A DNA stretch of 64,000 nucleotides from Fibrisoma limi BUZ 3. GTDB lineage: Bacteria > Bacteroidota > Bacteroidia > Cytophagales > Spirosomataceae. Shown piece by piece: positions 18,101-25,347 of the stretch. Location of the stretch: the NCBI RefSeq assembly GCF_000296815.2, contig NZ_CAIT01000006.1, positions 1,556,777 to 1,620,776 of the forward strand. Reading direction: 5' to 3'. The position numbers and the translations under genes are program-made. Numbering within the stretch: the first letter of the stretch is position 1; the number at the start of each line of letters is the position of its first letter. Under the pieces are notes generated by a model. It saw only the letters and a program-made list of their open reading frames with translations, was not told where the DNA came from and did not search any database.

Positions 18101-18268
18101 AACGACCACGTTCACCCCAGGTAAGGGGCTGCCCTGGCCGCTGGTTACGGTACCGGTCACCTGCTGGGCAAAAGCAGTTCCAGCCGCAACAGAGAGTGAA
18201 AAAATAAGGATTCCAAGTGGCCTCATCAGATTACCAGTGATGCGCCACAAACAGGTAGAGTACGACAT
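15143..18268 (-). CDS. SusC/RagA family TonB-linked outer membrane protein
   Basis: 1041 aa. Order: signal peptide, carboxypeptidase-regulatory-like domain (about 35-115; GTVTSGQGSPLPGVNVVVKG), SusC signature before the plug (EVVVVGYGTQRKSSLTAAV), plug (about 125-235) and the 22-strand barrel, ending in a typical aromatic C-terminus (LLVGVNLGF). It imports oligosaccharides with energy from TonB. The start at 18268 adds a basic leader before the hydrophobic stretch, as often seen in SusC; the ATG at 18226 is an alternative giving a shorter signal peptide. First gene of the operon with susD and the VCBS gene. Confidence 0.95.
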   Translation of the reverse strand: MSYSTCLWRITGNLMRPLGILIFSLSVAAGTAFAQQVTGTVTSGQGSPLPGVNVVVKGTNRGTATDRDGRYTINAGSSATLVFSYIGYVSQEVPVGNQSTISLQLVEDQQALNEVVVVGYGTQRKSSLTAAVSTVTPKELKALPVISPQQALQGRVPGVSIVNNSSPGVEPVVRVRGVGSISLNPNPLYVIDGVPAGGLNNIDPKDIESLEVLKDASAAAIYGSRAANGVILITTKKGSNNGKININLDSYYGTQSAWRTLDLLNRDEYIRYGTSLLTASGQPVPGRFNNLNTPIYDGATQTFAQTDTDWQDVMFRNAPITDNQLSISGGNAQSRFYMSVGHFSQQGILPFTDYNRQSFRINSDHKFSKFLTIGQTLLASTDFRRLERDGGGRSLVMNIMRMIPYWPERDPTKLGGFSTTAQGLDATDPENPLRVAEQEQQFQTDRGVKLLGTAFAEIRFADWLRYKFTVGTDFSTTRFNGFLPIYNDGNRSRPLASVTENRTNFFSLLLTNQLTFDKTFGKHYVNATAIAERQSAESRFIQATGQRPDNNIQVIQGVSNPNGSSTLNENLLISYVGRVNYEYGGKYLLSASVRRDGSSKFAPGRKWGTFPAASIGWRISEESFMKNVPLISELKLRASYGRTGFNAIGDYDWQALVLANNTLYPFNNATQLGSYINVLSNNELSWEINNTTDIGFDLALLNNRISLTADVYERQTDGLLLRVPLANSLGYSNSPLANVGSIRNRGLELALGYNHSGKSFQWSATGVFDLVRNKVLNLATPNATINSGSNADFGGFDITRTEVGYPIQSFYGWVVDGIFQNQGEIEAANAIDGNNRTFYQNDRTAPGDIRFRDLNGDGRIDANDRTYLGSYIPKFNYGLNLTGNYKNFDFTVFFQGVAGNKIYNGTKVIGQGQLRLFNATTDVLNAWTPQNTNTDVPRSISGDPNQNSRTSDRFIEDGSYLRLKNLSIGYTIPASVLSKTTRGYMNRLRVYVSSNNLLTFTKYTGYDPEIATRNNNLLNNGIDFANYPQARTLLVGVNLGF

Positions 18269-18328
18269 AAAGTAAGGCGGGGTATAGTAACAAGTAAATT
18301 AAGTATATTTAGATATTATTTAACTATT

Positions 18329-18358
18329 CAAAGGTATGGCAATAAACGAAAAATCAAA
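18329..18358 (-). promoter_or_regulatory. Bacteroidota-type promoter of susC operon
   Basis: On the minus strand TTTG (18355-18358) and TACCTTTG (18329-18336) are separated by 18 nt, close to the known TTTG / TAnnTTTG consensus. The -7 box lies about 60 nt upstream of the susC start at 18268, in an AT-rich gap. No sigma/anti-sigma or AraC-type regulator adjoins the operon. Confidence 0.6.
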
Positions 18359-18480
18359 GCTTTAAGCCAATTTTGTGTAATCAGAATTTTTATAAGGATT
18401 TTTTCTAGGCATATAGTTAGAGAAAAACGTTCAGCGTAGGCGGCTAAAGAAGCGCTGGGGAAGTAAGTTGTTGACCGAAC

Positions 18481-19116
18481 TTGATTGACCTCTTCCCAGA
18501 AAACGACCTCGCTTTTTTTACCCCCTTCTATTTATTATCTACCTTAGCTACGATTAACTATTGCACTTCTGACGGCGTCTTGATCTCTCACCAAAAACTG
18601 CTTGTTCGCTGGCCTGTGTATGCAATCACGGGCTTTGTTGGTCTTTTTGTCGTAGTCGTCACTGCCCTGTGGCTATATGGCCACGTTGTTCAGGGAGAGG
18701 TCATTGACCAAACGGCCTGGATTATCTTAGGCGCATCAATACTCCGCTTATTGACTGTCATCATCGCGCTGGCCAGTATTCAGCAATGGGGGGAAAAGCT
18801 AGCTACCTGGATTATTCTTGGGGGATTATCGGGAGCGGCCAGTGCCCAACTGGCTTATCCTGTTGCCGAGCTAGTCGTTAAACTGGTCATTTTAGCCGGT
18901 TTGCTTGAGTATCCGGCCAAAGGAGTGGGTAATATGACCCCCACAGGTTGGTTTAATCTAGCCGCTGTCTGGTTTATATTTGGGTTGCCAGGAATCTTCT
19001 TCGTGCAGGCAGCTCGTAACTACCGAGATAGAAAAGGCCTGTCAAACACATGGGTATGGCTAGGTAGTTTACTGGGCATCATTGCCCTGGTTTCAATCGG
19101 CTTATTGATTGGGTAA
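18481..19116 (+). CDS. Putative polytopic membrane protein (hypothetical)
   Basis: 211 aa with about five hydrophobic segments (for example YAITGFVGLFVVVVTALWLY, ILGASILRLLTVIIAL, WFNLAAVWFIFGLPGIFF, LGSLLGIIALVSIGLLIG). No family is recognised. No ATG is available at the N-terminus: the frame opens just after a TGA (18472-18474), and the first possible start is TTG at 18481. The gene may therefore use TTG or be truncated at the 5' end. It lies divergently from susC. Confidence 0.5.
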   Translation: MIDLFPENDLAFFTPFYLLSTLATINYCTSDGVLISHQKLLVRWPVYAITGFVGLFVVVVTALWLYGHVVQGEVIDQTAWIILGASILRLLTVIIALASIQQWGEKLATWIILGGLSGAASAQLAYPVAELVVKLVILAGLLEYPAKGVGNMTPTGWFNLAAVWFIFGLPGIFFVQAARNYRDRKGLSNTWVWLGSLLGIIALVSIGLLIG

Positions 19117-19725
19117 TCTACTCCGTGACCTCTTCTAACAAACTGGCCCTTACAGACTTTGTATGGGTCAACATCGATGGAGTACTCGTTGCGGCAGCAA
19201 GTTCAGTTTGGCCCGTCCCTACATCCTTGCAGCAGACTATGTCGATGGCATCGTTTCGAGGAAAATTTGCCAGAAATTCGATCTGCGTTGCGGTCCCCAG
19301 TGCCGTAGTGAGGGTTTATTTCCCTTTGATCTCGCGGGCGCGTTTCTGCAATTCGATAAGCCACTCCCCTGCTGTACGGTTACCGGCTCGAAATCGTTGT
19401 CGTTAATCAGTAGTTGCAACGGCTTGTCCATTACGCTCAGGCTGACCCTTAACCCAAGAACAGTCAAGGTATCTGATCGTAATTGTTGATATTTTCTCTA
19501 AAAAATTAGCTGTTCCATCACTGTTCGATACCTAATCGGGCGACGGAAATTACGCTGAAAATTCGGCTTCTTGTTACTTGATGATGAGTACAATATACCT
19601 TTAAGTATAATAGTTGCACTTATAAAATAAACAAATTTACTTAAGATTAAATCCAACCATTAGATCATATCGTATGTATACCAAGTTGCTATATAATTCC
19701 ATTTACGCACTTTCATGGCAGTTCT
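19117..19725. other. Gene-poor gap with degraded coding-like sequence
   Basis: About 600 nt with no convincing intact gene. On the minus strand between about 19320 and 19400 one frame reads like a protein C-terminus (AGEWLIELQKRAREIKGK then stop), but it is closed upstream by a stop, while another minus frame reads coherently just upstream. This is the pattern of a frameshifted, decaying gene, but too little remains to name it. The last 150 nt are AT-rich and could hold the promoter of the gene at 19726. Confidence 0.3.
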
Positions 19726-20031
19726 ATGAACACTTTGTATCATCTGGCCTGGTTGGACATAGTGAAAGCTATTCCGGTAGAGTCAACGGTACCTATCGCA
19801 TCCTTCGCGAACGCGGTTCTGGCAATCCATCATATGCAAACCCAGGATACGTTGAATCAACGATTGACTGTAGTGACAAAAGACGATGCTTTCTTCTGGG
19901 TGTTGCCTATCGAGCTGGCTCAAAGACTAACTAACCGAGGCTTTCGGATTATACCCACCGAGCCGACAGCCTTAGCGCTTGATATTTTGCCTGAAAGCAA
20001 AGTGACTTTCACCACAATAGAAGCGTCCTAA
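19726..20031 (+). CDS. Hypothetical 101-aa protein
   Basis: A compact protein beginning MNTLYHLAWLDIVKAIPVES, with a hydrophobic central part (VTKDDAFFWVLPIELAQRL) and no signal peptide. The codon pattern and residue composition are those of a real soluble protein. No family recognised. It lies 75 nt upstream of another small gene in the same direction. Confidence 0.55.
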   Translation: MNTLYHLAWLDIVKAIPVESTVPIASFANAVLAIHHMQTQDTLNQRLTVVTKDDAFFWVLPIELAQRLTNRGFRIIPTEPTALALDILPESKVTFTTIEAS

Positions 20032-20106
20032 ATCCAGTTCGACCAACCAGCATTCAGTACCCGGACAACAAAATATTACCCCGATCACCTCTTTTTAATC
20101 ACCACA

Positions 20107-20382
20107 ATGCAACCCTACATTGCCATCCATTACAACGGCGTTCGGCCAACCTTCGCCTACATGGCTTCGCCTGAAGCCGCAAAAACGTATCTGAGCCAGT
20201 TGCTAATCAACCACCAGGCTAATACCAATGACCTGCTGACAATCGTTCGGGCCATCGACGATCAGATTATTTATTTCGGTCGCCGGAACAATACCATCGA
20301 TAAACTTAGCCCGGAAGCTCCCGAACCATCATTCAGTTTCGCCCGGCTCTGGCGATCAATCCTGAAAAGTATAGCACAATAA
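20107..20382 (+). CDS. Hypothetical 91-aa protein
   Basis: Begins MQPYIAIHYNGVRPTFAYMA, contains an Ala/Leu-rich helix (SPEAAKTYLSQLL) and ends in a basic tail (FARLWRSILKSIAQ). No signal peptide or membrane segment. It does not match a family I know. It may be co-transcribed with the gene at 19726, and converges with the response regulator at 20439. Confidence 0.55.
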   Translation: MQPYIAIHYNGVRPTFAYMASPEAAKTYLSQLLINHQANTNDLLTIVRAIDDQIIYFGRRNNTIDKLSPEAPEPSFSFARLWRSILKSIAQ

Positions 20383-20438
20383 AGCAGTCCGGACGATTCG
20401 TTCAGCCGTCCGATAGTCTTCACGCACTCCGCATGCTG

Positions 20439-20915
20439 TCAGTTTAACCCATAACTAAAATAACGCCGTTTAGACTGACCTCTTGGCGAGGTCAACCCAT
20501 GCGCAGTTTCCAGCCAGTAGTTTCGCAGGTACCCAACTGTTCGAAGCATCTGCACGTAGTTCGCCCCTTTATTGACATACGAGTTGGCTCCCAACTGGTA
20601 GCACAAATCAATATGCCGACCAGCCTCAGACGACGTAAGAATTACAGTTGGAATCCGTCGAAGCACTGTATCCTGAGCCAGCAACCGAAGCGTATCCACG
20701 CCATTAAGAATGGGCATGTCCATATCCAGCAGGATCAGATCAGGCAACTGGTTGTCTAGCCGATGGGTTAACTGAGTCAGCAAGGTTGAACCGTTTTCAA
20801 ACAACCGTAATTCACAGTCATCGAAATAATCGGCAAAAATGGACTGAAGCAGATACCGATCGTCCTCATCGTCATCAACTACATAGATCAAAAATTTGGT
20901 AAGACTCTCAAGCAT
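20439..20915 (-). CDS. Single-domain response regulator (Rcp1-like)
   Basis: 158 aa, essentially one receiver domain. The acidic pocket is in VVDDDEDD, the phospho-acceptor is D64 (LILLDMDMP), the Thr/Ser is in VILTSS, and the conserved Lys is in the segment SYVNKGANY. It has no output domain. Such stand-alone receivers often serve PAS-type kinases with the ASHDLQEPLR phosphorylation box, three of which (two close relatives) occur in this window. A pairing is inference. Confidence 0.9.
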   Translation of the reverse strand: MLESLTKFLIYVVDDDEDDRYLLQSIFADYFDDCELRLFENGSTLLTQLTHRLDNQLPDLILLDMDMPILNGVDTLRLLAQDTVLRRIPTVILTSSEAGRHIDLCYQLGANSYVNKGANYVQMLRTVGYLRNYWLETAHGLTSPRGQSKRRYFSYGLN

Positions 20916-21764
20916 ACGGGGGAAATTGTGTTAATCCTATTATGCAACTGAAACGCAAAAATAATAATCTATAAATTAGTCAGATTAAGTATATATTAAA
21001 CTCCGCTTAATCCAGCCAGGAACTTGAATGATACGAGAAGCATATTTTACATCATTAATAAGTACAGAATAGGGTATCAACGAGAAACTATAACAACTTG
21101 ATGTTTAGCCTTTTCCTAATAACTTAAACAATCAGTCAAGTGTAAATAGCAATCAAGTTTTGCGGTATGACTACCTGTTTTGATATAATCAAAGCAGCCA
21201 AAACTAACCAAATCTACTCGATATTTTTTTATCTAAAGCACCAAAAATATAAGCTCAATTTCCCACTGTACTGAGCATTCTGATTATGAACCCACTCTGG
21301 CATAGGATTCGGGCAACGTCCAGCCTGAATAATTTGCCGCAAACGCACAACTCGTTTTCGCGTTCCCTACTGTACCCTTTATGCGTTCTGGTGAGGATAA
21401 GAGTTGTGAGGGTACAACTGACGTTGCTTAAGAAAACGTCCAAAACGTTGGCCAACTGACCAACGGGTTGCGCTACGGCACAAACACAAAATAGCGTCCG
21501 GCGAGCTCGCTTATTGTCAAAGAGTTTAACTGATTATTGATTATGAAGCTAGCGTACACACGCTATAGCTATCAGATGGGCGACTGATTGTTTGCCAGCG
21601 CATGATTTCAGCCGGTGAAGCGGACCTGGTAATCGAGCTTACTATTAACTGTATAAAGCTCACCAACGCTCAGCAAACCAGCCCTTGATTCTGAGCCAAC
21701 TCATTCTGGGATTAGAATTGGCTATGTTCGTGAAGATATAGAGGGTAAAGCTGAAAGGCAATCG
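20916..21764. other. Long intergenic region, no convincing gene
   Basis: About 850 nt between two minus-strand genes. The left half is AT-rich. A minus-strand frame of 66 codons (21255-21455) and a plus-strand fragment reading LIVCQRMISAGEADLVIEL (about 21580-21640) look partly coding-like but are closed by stops and lack starts; they may be gene remnants. GTTGGCCAAC near 21447-21456 is a short palindrome. No tRNA or known RNA was recognised. Confidence 0.4.
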
Positions 21765-22316
21765 TTAGCTGCCGTATTGCTGCTGGTATAACCGCTGAAT
21801 TTTATCCCGACTCCGTTTCAGCCGCATTTTAATAGCGCATTGTTTAACGCCGTACTGTCGGGCTATCTGCTCAATGCTGCAATTCTGCTCGTATTTCAAT
21901 CGCAGCAACGTTACCTCGTCGGCCGACAATTGGGCCATTATCTGCTCCAGTTGCCGATGACGTTCTTCTACGATGACACCTTCGTTGGAATCGGCCAGTT
22001 GATCGCTGTCATCGTCGTCAATGGAATCCGTCGGCATCCGCTTTGCCAGCCGAAGCTGGTCCATGCAGTAGTTGTGCGAAATGCTGTATAACCAGGTTGA
22101 AAAGCTGGAGCGCTCCTGAAACATCTCAAGTTTAGCGAACATCTTCAAAAAGATGTCGTGTGTAAAGTCATGAGCCTTTTCAGAATCTTGCGTGATGGAC
22201 AAACAGCGCCGGTACACTTTATCGACGTATCGACTGTATAGTTCTTCAAAACAGTCGATAGGCTGACTATCGCGGCATTGCCGGATCAGTTCTTCGTCGT
22301 TTAGGTGGGATTTCAT
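21765..22316 (-). CDS. ECF-type RNA polymerase sigma factor
   Basis: 183 aa with region 2 (about 20-90; FEELYSRYVDKVYRRCLSI, DFTHDIFLKMF, FSTWLYSISHNYCMDQLR) and region 4 (about 120-175; LSADEVTLLRLKYEQNCSIEQIARQYGVKQCAIKMRLKR). It directs RNA polymerase to alternative promoters. No anti-sigma gene is adjacent, so it does not form the usual FecI/FecR pair for the SusCD operon. It stands alone between two long non-coding stretches. Confidence 0.92.
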   Translation of the reverse strand: MKSHLNDEELIRQCRDSQPIDCFEELYSRYVDKVYRRCLSITQDSEKAHDFTHDIFLKMFAKLEMFQERSSFSTWLYSISHNYCMDQLRLAKRMPTDSIDDDDSDQLADSNEGVIVEERHRQLEQIMAQLSADEVTLLRLKYEQNCSIEQIARQYGVKQCAIKMRLKRSRDKIQRLYQQQYGS

Positions 22317-22670
22317 AAAAAGTTACACGTATACAATAAAAGCTTGTTTCTGTAAACTTAATCAGCATTAAGACGATAAACTTTCAATTTGGTCAACTTC
22401 CACAATACTTCTATCATGAAAATATTTCGTAATTAAACGGTAAAATACTAATAAAAAAAAAGCAAGCAAATTTCAAAGCCTTAAATATTCCATCAACTAA
22501 TTGATTAATAGATCATTATACCAAATAATTAATTTAACACATTGTTGCCTTTTTTACTAATACGACTCGTTAATTCCTTTAATTCAAATGAGTTTGCTTA
22601 CTCACTACATAGTTAGTCGAAACAAAGGCCGATCCGACCGGTAGTGTAAACAAATATATTTATTCATAGC
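22317..22670. other. AT-rich intergenic region
   Basis: About 350 nt, strongly AT-rich (with a run of nine A near 22452), between the divergent sigma factor and small membrane protein genes. It presumably carries both promoters. No exact TAnnTTTG box was found near either start. Confidence 0.4.
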
Positions 22671-22841
22671 ATGAAAATCTTTCTGCCTCTTATTTTACTC
22701 ATTACCATTACGGTAGCCGGTGCGCAAAGCGACACGGCTACAACCCTAACCCATAACGAAACGGCCCCGTGGCTACCCGCTGTGCTGATTGTTGTAGCTG
22801 TTGTATTAATTTATGGGTTGGTGCGACGCGGTCGACGGTAA
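22671..22841 (+). CDS. Small exported membrane protein (56 aa)
   Basis: Begins with a signal-peptide-like stretch (MKIFLPLILLITITVAGAQS), followed by a short polar linker and a second hydrophobic segment (WLPAVLIVVAVVLIYGLV) ending in a basic tail (RRGRR). The predicted form is a signal peptide plus one membrane anchor with few exposed residues. Function unknown. Confidence 0.55.
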   Translation: MKIFLPLILLITITVAGAQSDTATTLTHNETAPWLPAVLIVVAVVLIYGLVRRGRR

Positions 22842-23031
22842 CTATTTTTAAGGAGGTAACCAATTAACAACTCTATCTTTCAAGGCGATTACACGCTACG
22901 TTGGGTATAGCCATCTGTCATTCGTCGCCGTATATTGTCGTTCGTCGGATATGGGTGGACTTGTTTTCATACAAGCCTGTATGTTTGTGAGTACCTTCAT
23001 CAGTCAGGATCATTAGCGTCCAATACCCTTC

Positions 23032-24105
23032 ATGAACTGGAACCGAACGACATTCTGGGGCATCACGTATTACCAACTGGCACTAGTACTAGGCCTGTAT
23101 GCGGTAGCTGCGTTACTCTACGATGGATCGCTGACAATCAGCCAGCGGCCATGGTCTGAAAAGCCCTTTCTGACCGATTTTCTGGTAGAGTTTCCACGTA
23201 TTCTACTGGATTACTCGCTGAAACTGCTGTTTACCGCGCCTATCTGGTACCTGTTGTTTTATCGACTGAAGCATTTGTCCCTTGCCCGACGACTCCTCCT
23301 GCACCTCATTCTGCTTCCAGTGTTCATCCTCACCTGGCAGGTAGTTTATTACGCCATATCAGACGCCCTGGGTATTGGCCGTCTTCGCAACAATGGTATC
23401 ATCTGGGATACGTACATCGGCTCGCTGTTTTATCTGGTACAGTTCGGCATCTTTCACGCCTTTGCTTATCACCGCGATCTCCAGAAACAGCATGAACGGG
23501 AAGCAAAGCTGCGCGAACTAACACTGAAGAGCGAATTATCGGCGCTCAAGGCGCAGTTGAATCCGCATTTTCTCTACAATGTTTTTAACACAATCAGCGC
23601 GTCGGTACCGCCTGCGCTGGAGCATACCCGCGAGATGCTCGCTCAACTGTCGGATATGTTTCGCTATCAATTACAGGCGTCCAAAAGCGAAACCGTTACG
23701 GTGCGCGACGAACTTACATTTGTGATGAAGTACCTTGACCTGGAAAAAGCCCGCTTCGGCGACCGACTGCGCGTGAGGCTGGCCGTGTCCGACGACGTAC
23801 TGACAGAACATATTCCGCCGATGCTCCTGCAACCGCTCGTCGAAAATTCAGTGAAGCATGGCATTTCGCCCCTGATCGATGGTGGTGAAGTAAGCATACG
23901 TATTGAACGACAGAACGGCCAGCTCCATATTGAAGTAGCTGATACAGGGGTGGGCTTGAATGGCACAACCCAACCCACACAGCCTTCGGGGGGGGTCGGG
24001 CTGGCAAATACCGTACTGCGGCTGGACAAAATGTACGGCAGCCAGGTTCACCTGATCAACAACCAACCCAGCGGCCTGACGGTCGCCTTTTCCATTCCGC
24101 TTTGA
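23032..24105 (+). CDS. LytS-type sensor histidine kinase
   Basis: 357 aa. About four transmembrane helices occupy residues 10-150, followed by a coiled linker and the His_kinase domain with phospho-acceptor H179 in LNPHFLYN. The ATPase part has PMLLQPLVENSVKHGI and the G box DTGVGLNG. These kinases act on LytTR-type regulators, and the partner gene overlaps its stop codon by one base, so they are translationally coupled. The signal sensed is unknown. Confidence 0.93.
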   Translation: MNWNRTTFWGITYYQLALVLGLYAVAALLYDGSLTISQRPWSEKPFLTDFLVEFPRILLDYSLKLLFTAPIWYLLFYRLKHLSLARRLLLHLILLPVFILTWQVVYYAISDALGIGRLRNNGIIWDTYIGSLFYLVQFGIFHAFAYHRDLQKQHEREAKLRELTLKSELSALKAQLNPHFLYNVFNTISASVPPALEHTREMLAQLSDMFRYQLQASKSETVTVRDELTFVMKYLDLEKARFGDRLRVRLAVSDDVLTEHIPPMLLQPLVENSVKHGISPLIDGGEVSIRIERQNGQLHIEVADTGVGLNGTTQPTQPSGGVGLANTVLRLDKMYGSQVHLINNQPSGLTVAFSIPL

Positions 24106-24827
24106 TGCAGAAAGTAGTTATCATCGACGACGAAGCCGCCAGCAGAACGCTGATCCGACAATATCTGGAAGCCTACCCTCAGTTAATCGTTGTGGGCGAA
24201 GCTAACAACGGGGTTGATGCCGTCCGGCAAATCAATGAGTTTCGGCCCGATCTGATCTTCCTCGACATTCAGATGCCCGGACTGACGGGTTTCGACGTAT
24301 TGAAGCACCTCGACGAAATTCCGCAGATTATTTTTTCAACGGCCTACGATCAGTATGCCCTCCAGGCTTTTGACGTTCATGCCGTCGATTACCTGCTGAA
24401 ACCTTATACCCGTGAGCGGTTTGCACAGGCCGTCAACCGGATTAGCAGTAGTAGCATACAAAAAATACAGCCGCTGGCCGAGAGTCTGCTCAGTCCTTCC
24501 ACTTATCCGGAAAAAATACTGGTCCAGACTGGCAATCGACTCCTGGCCGTTTCCGTAGCCGATATCCTCCGGATCGAAGCCGAAGGTGACTATTCTAATC
24601 TCGTTACGAACAAAGGAAGCTTTCTGAGCAATTATGGTATCAGCAGTCTGGAATCGAAGCTGAATCCGCAGCAATTCATACGGGTTCACCGGTCCGACAT
24701 TATCAACCTGAATTTCATTCGCGAAATCCAGAAGTATCCATCGAGCTATGACGTCATCATGCAGAACGGCGACGTAGTGCGGGTCAGCCGATCATACATG
24801 GATCGGATTCGGGAACTGACGTTCTAG
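24105..24827 (+). CDS. LytTR family response regulator
   Basis: 240 aa from the ATG at 24105, overlapping the kinase stop as TGATG. A receiver domain (1-120) has acidic residues IIDDE, phospho-acceptor D54 (FLDIQMPG), a Thr in FSTAYD and the Lys in LLKPY. A LytTR DNA-binding domain follows (about 140-240; VADILRIEAEGDYSNLVT, FIRVHRSDIINLNFI). It is the transcriptional output for the LytS kinase; targets are not visible. Confidence 0.95.
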   Translation: MQKVVIIDDEAASRTLIRQYLEAYPQLIVVGEANNGVDAVRQINEFRPDLIFLDIQMPGLTGFDVLKHLDEIPQIIFSTAYDQYALQAFDVHAVDYLLKPYTRERFAQAVNRISSSSIQKIQPLAESLLSPSTYPEKILVQTGNRLLAVSVADILRIEAEGDYSNLVTNKGSFLSNYGISSLESKLNPQQFIRVHRSDIINLNFIREIQKYPSSYDVIMQNGDVVRVSRSYMDRIRELTF

Positions 24828-25347
24828 AGACCGTAGTAAGCAGTTTGGTCTTATTTGTTGCAACGGCTTTACCAACACATCACGCAGGTATGCACCAACG
24901 ATGTAATCGGCAACTCAGGCGTGTTCCTTCAACCACTCGGACACTCCTCCATCGTACATACTCATTAAATCAAAGTCTCACGCAGCACTTTTCAGGTTAC
25001 GGTAACGTATCGTAACCCGGCCTAAGTCAACCTCTCTACGTCCTTCTCCATAGAGCGTACGGATCAGAGTACAACATAACGAACAAGCTGACACGCTGGC
25101 TCATAGGGCAGTTACCCAGTGCATCGTTGCTCTGGCTCGATTCCCTTATCAGGCAACTTGGTCTGTACACCATCCGTCCGGCGGTACCCCGGTTCACATG
25201 GGCCGGAGGGGTGGTTTCTCCGACTTTTTTTCTTGGCAAATCCTATAAATTGCTACATTATTCTCATTTTTATAGATCTAGCCAGTTGTACCGTTAGTCT
25301 TATGCCAACCTCGGTACATTTATAGATAGCTTTATTTAATACGTAGT
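24828..25347. other. Intergenic region, possible gene remnants
   Basis: About 520 nt without a convincing gene. A plus-strand frame near 24935-24965 contains QPLGHSSIVHTH, reminiscent of the LGHSS box of tyrosine recombinases but ending in a stop and with no other motif. A second coding-like frame around 25016-25300 lacks a start codon. Both may be chance or decayed sequence. Confidence 0.3.

Noticed and set aside
19674-19934. 86-codon frame overlapping the 101-aa gene
   Set aside because: Composition is poor (Ser/Gly/Arg-rich, C-terminal CSDKRRC) compared with the alternative frame at 19726, which reads like a real protein.
24930-24970. LGHSSI-like motif suggesting a phage integrase tail
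   Set aside because: Only one short motif, followed by a stop; the catalytic Arg and Tyr boxes are absent.
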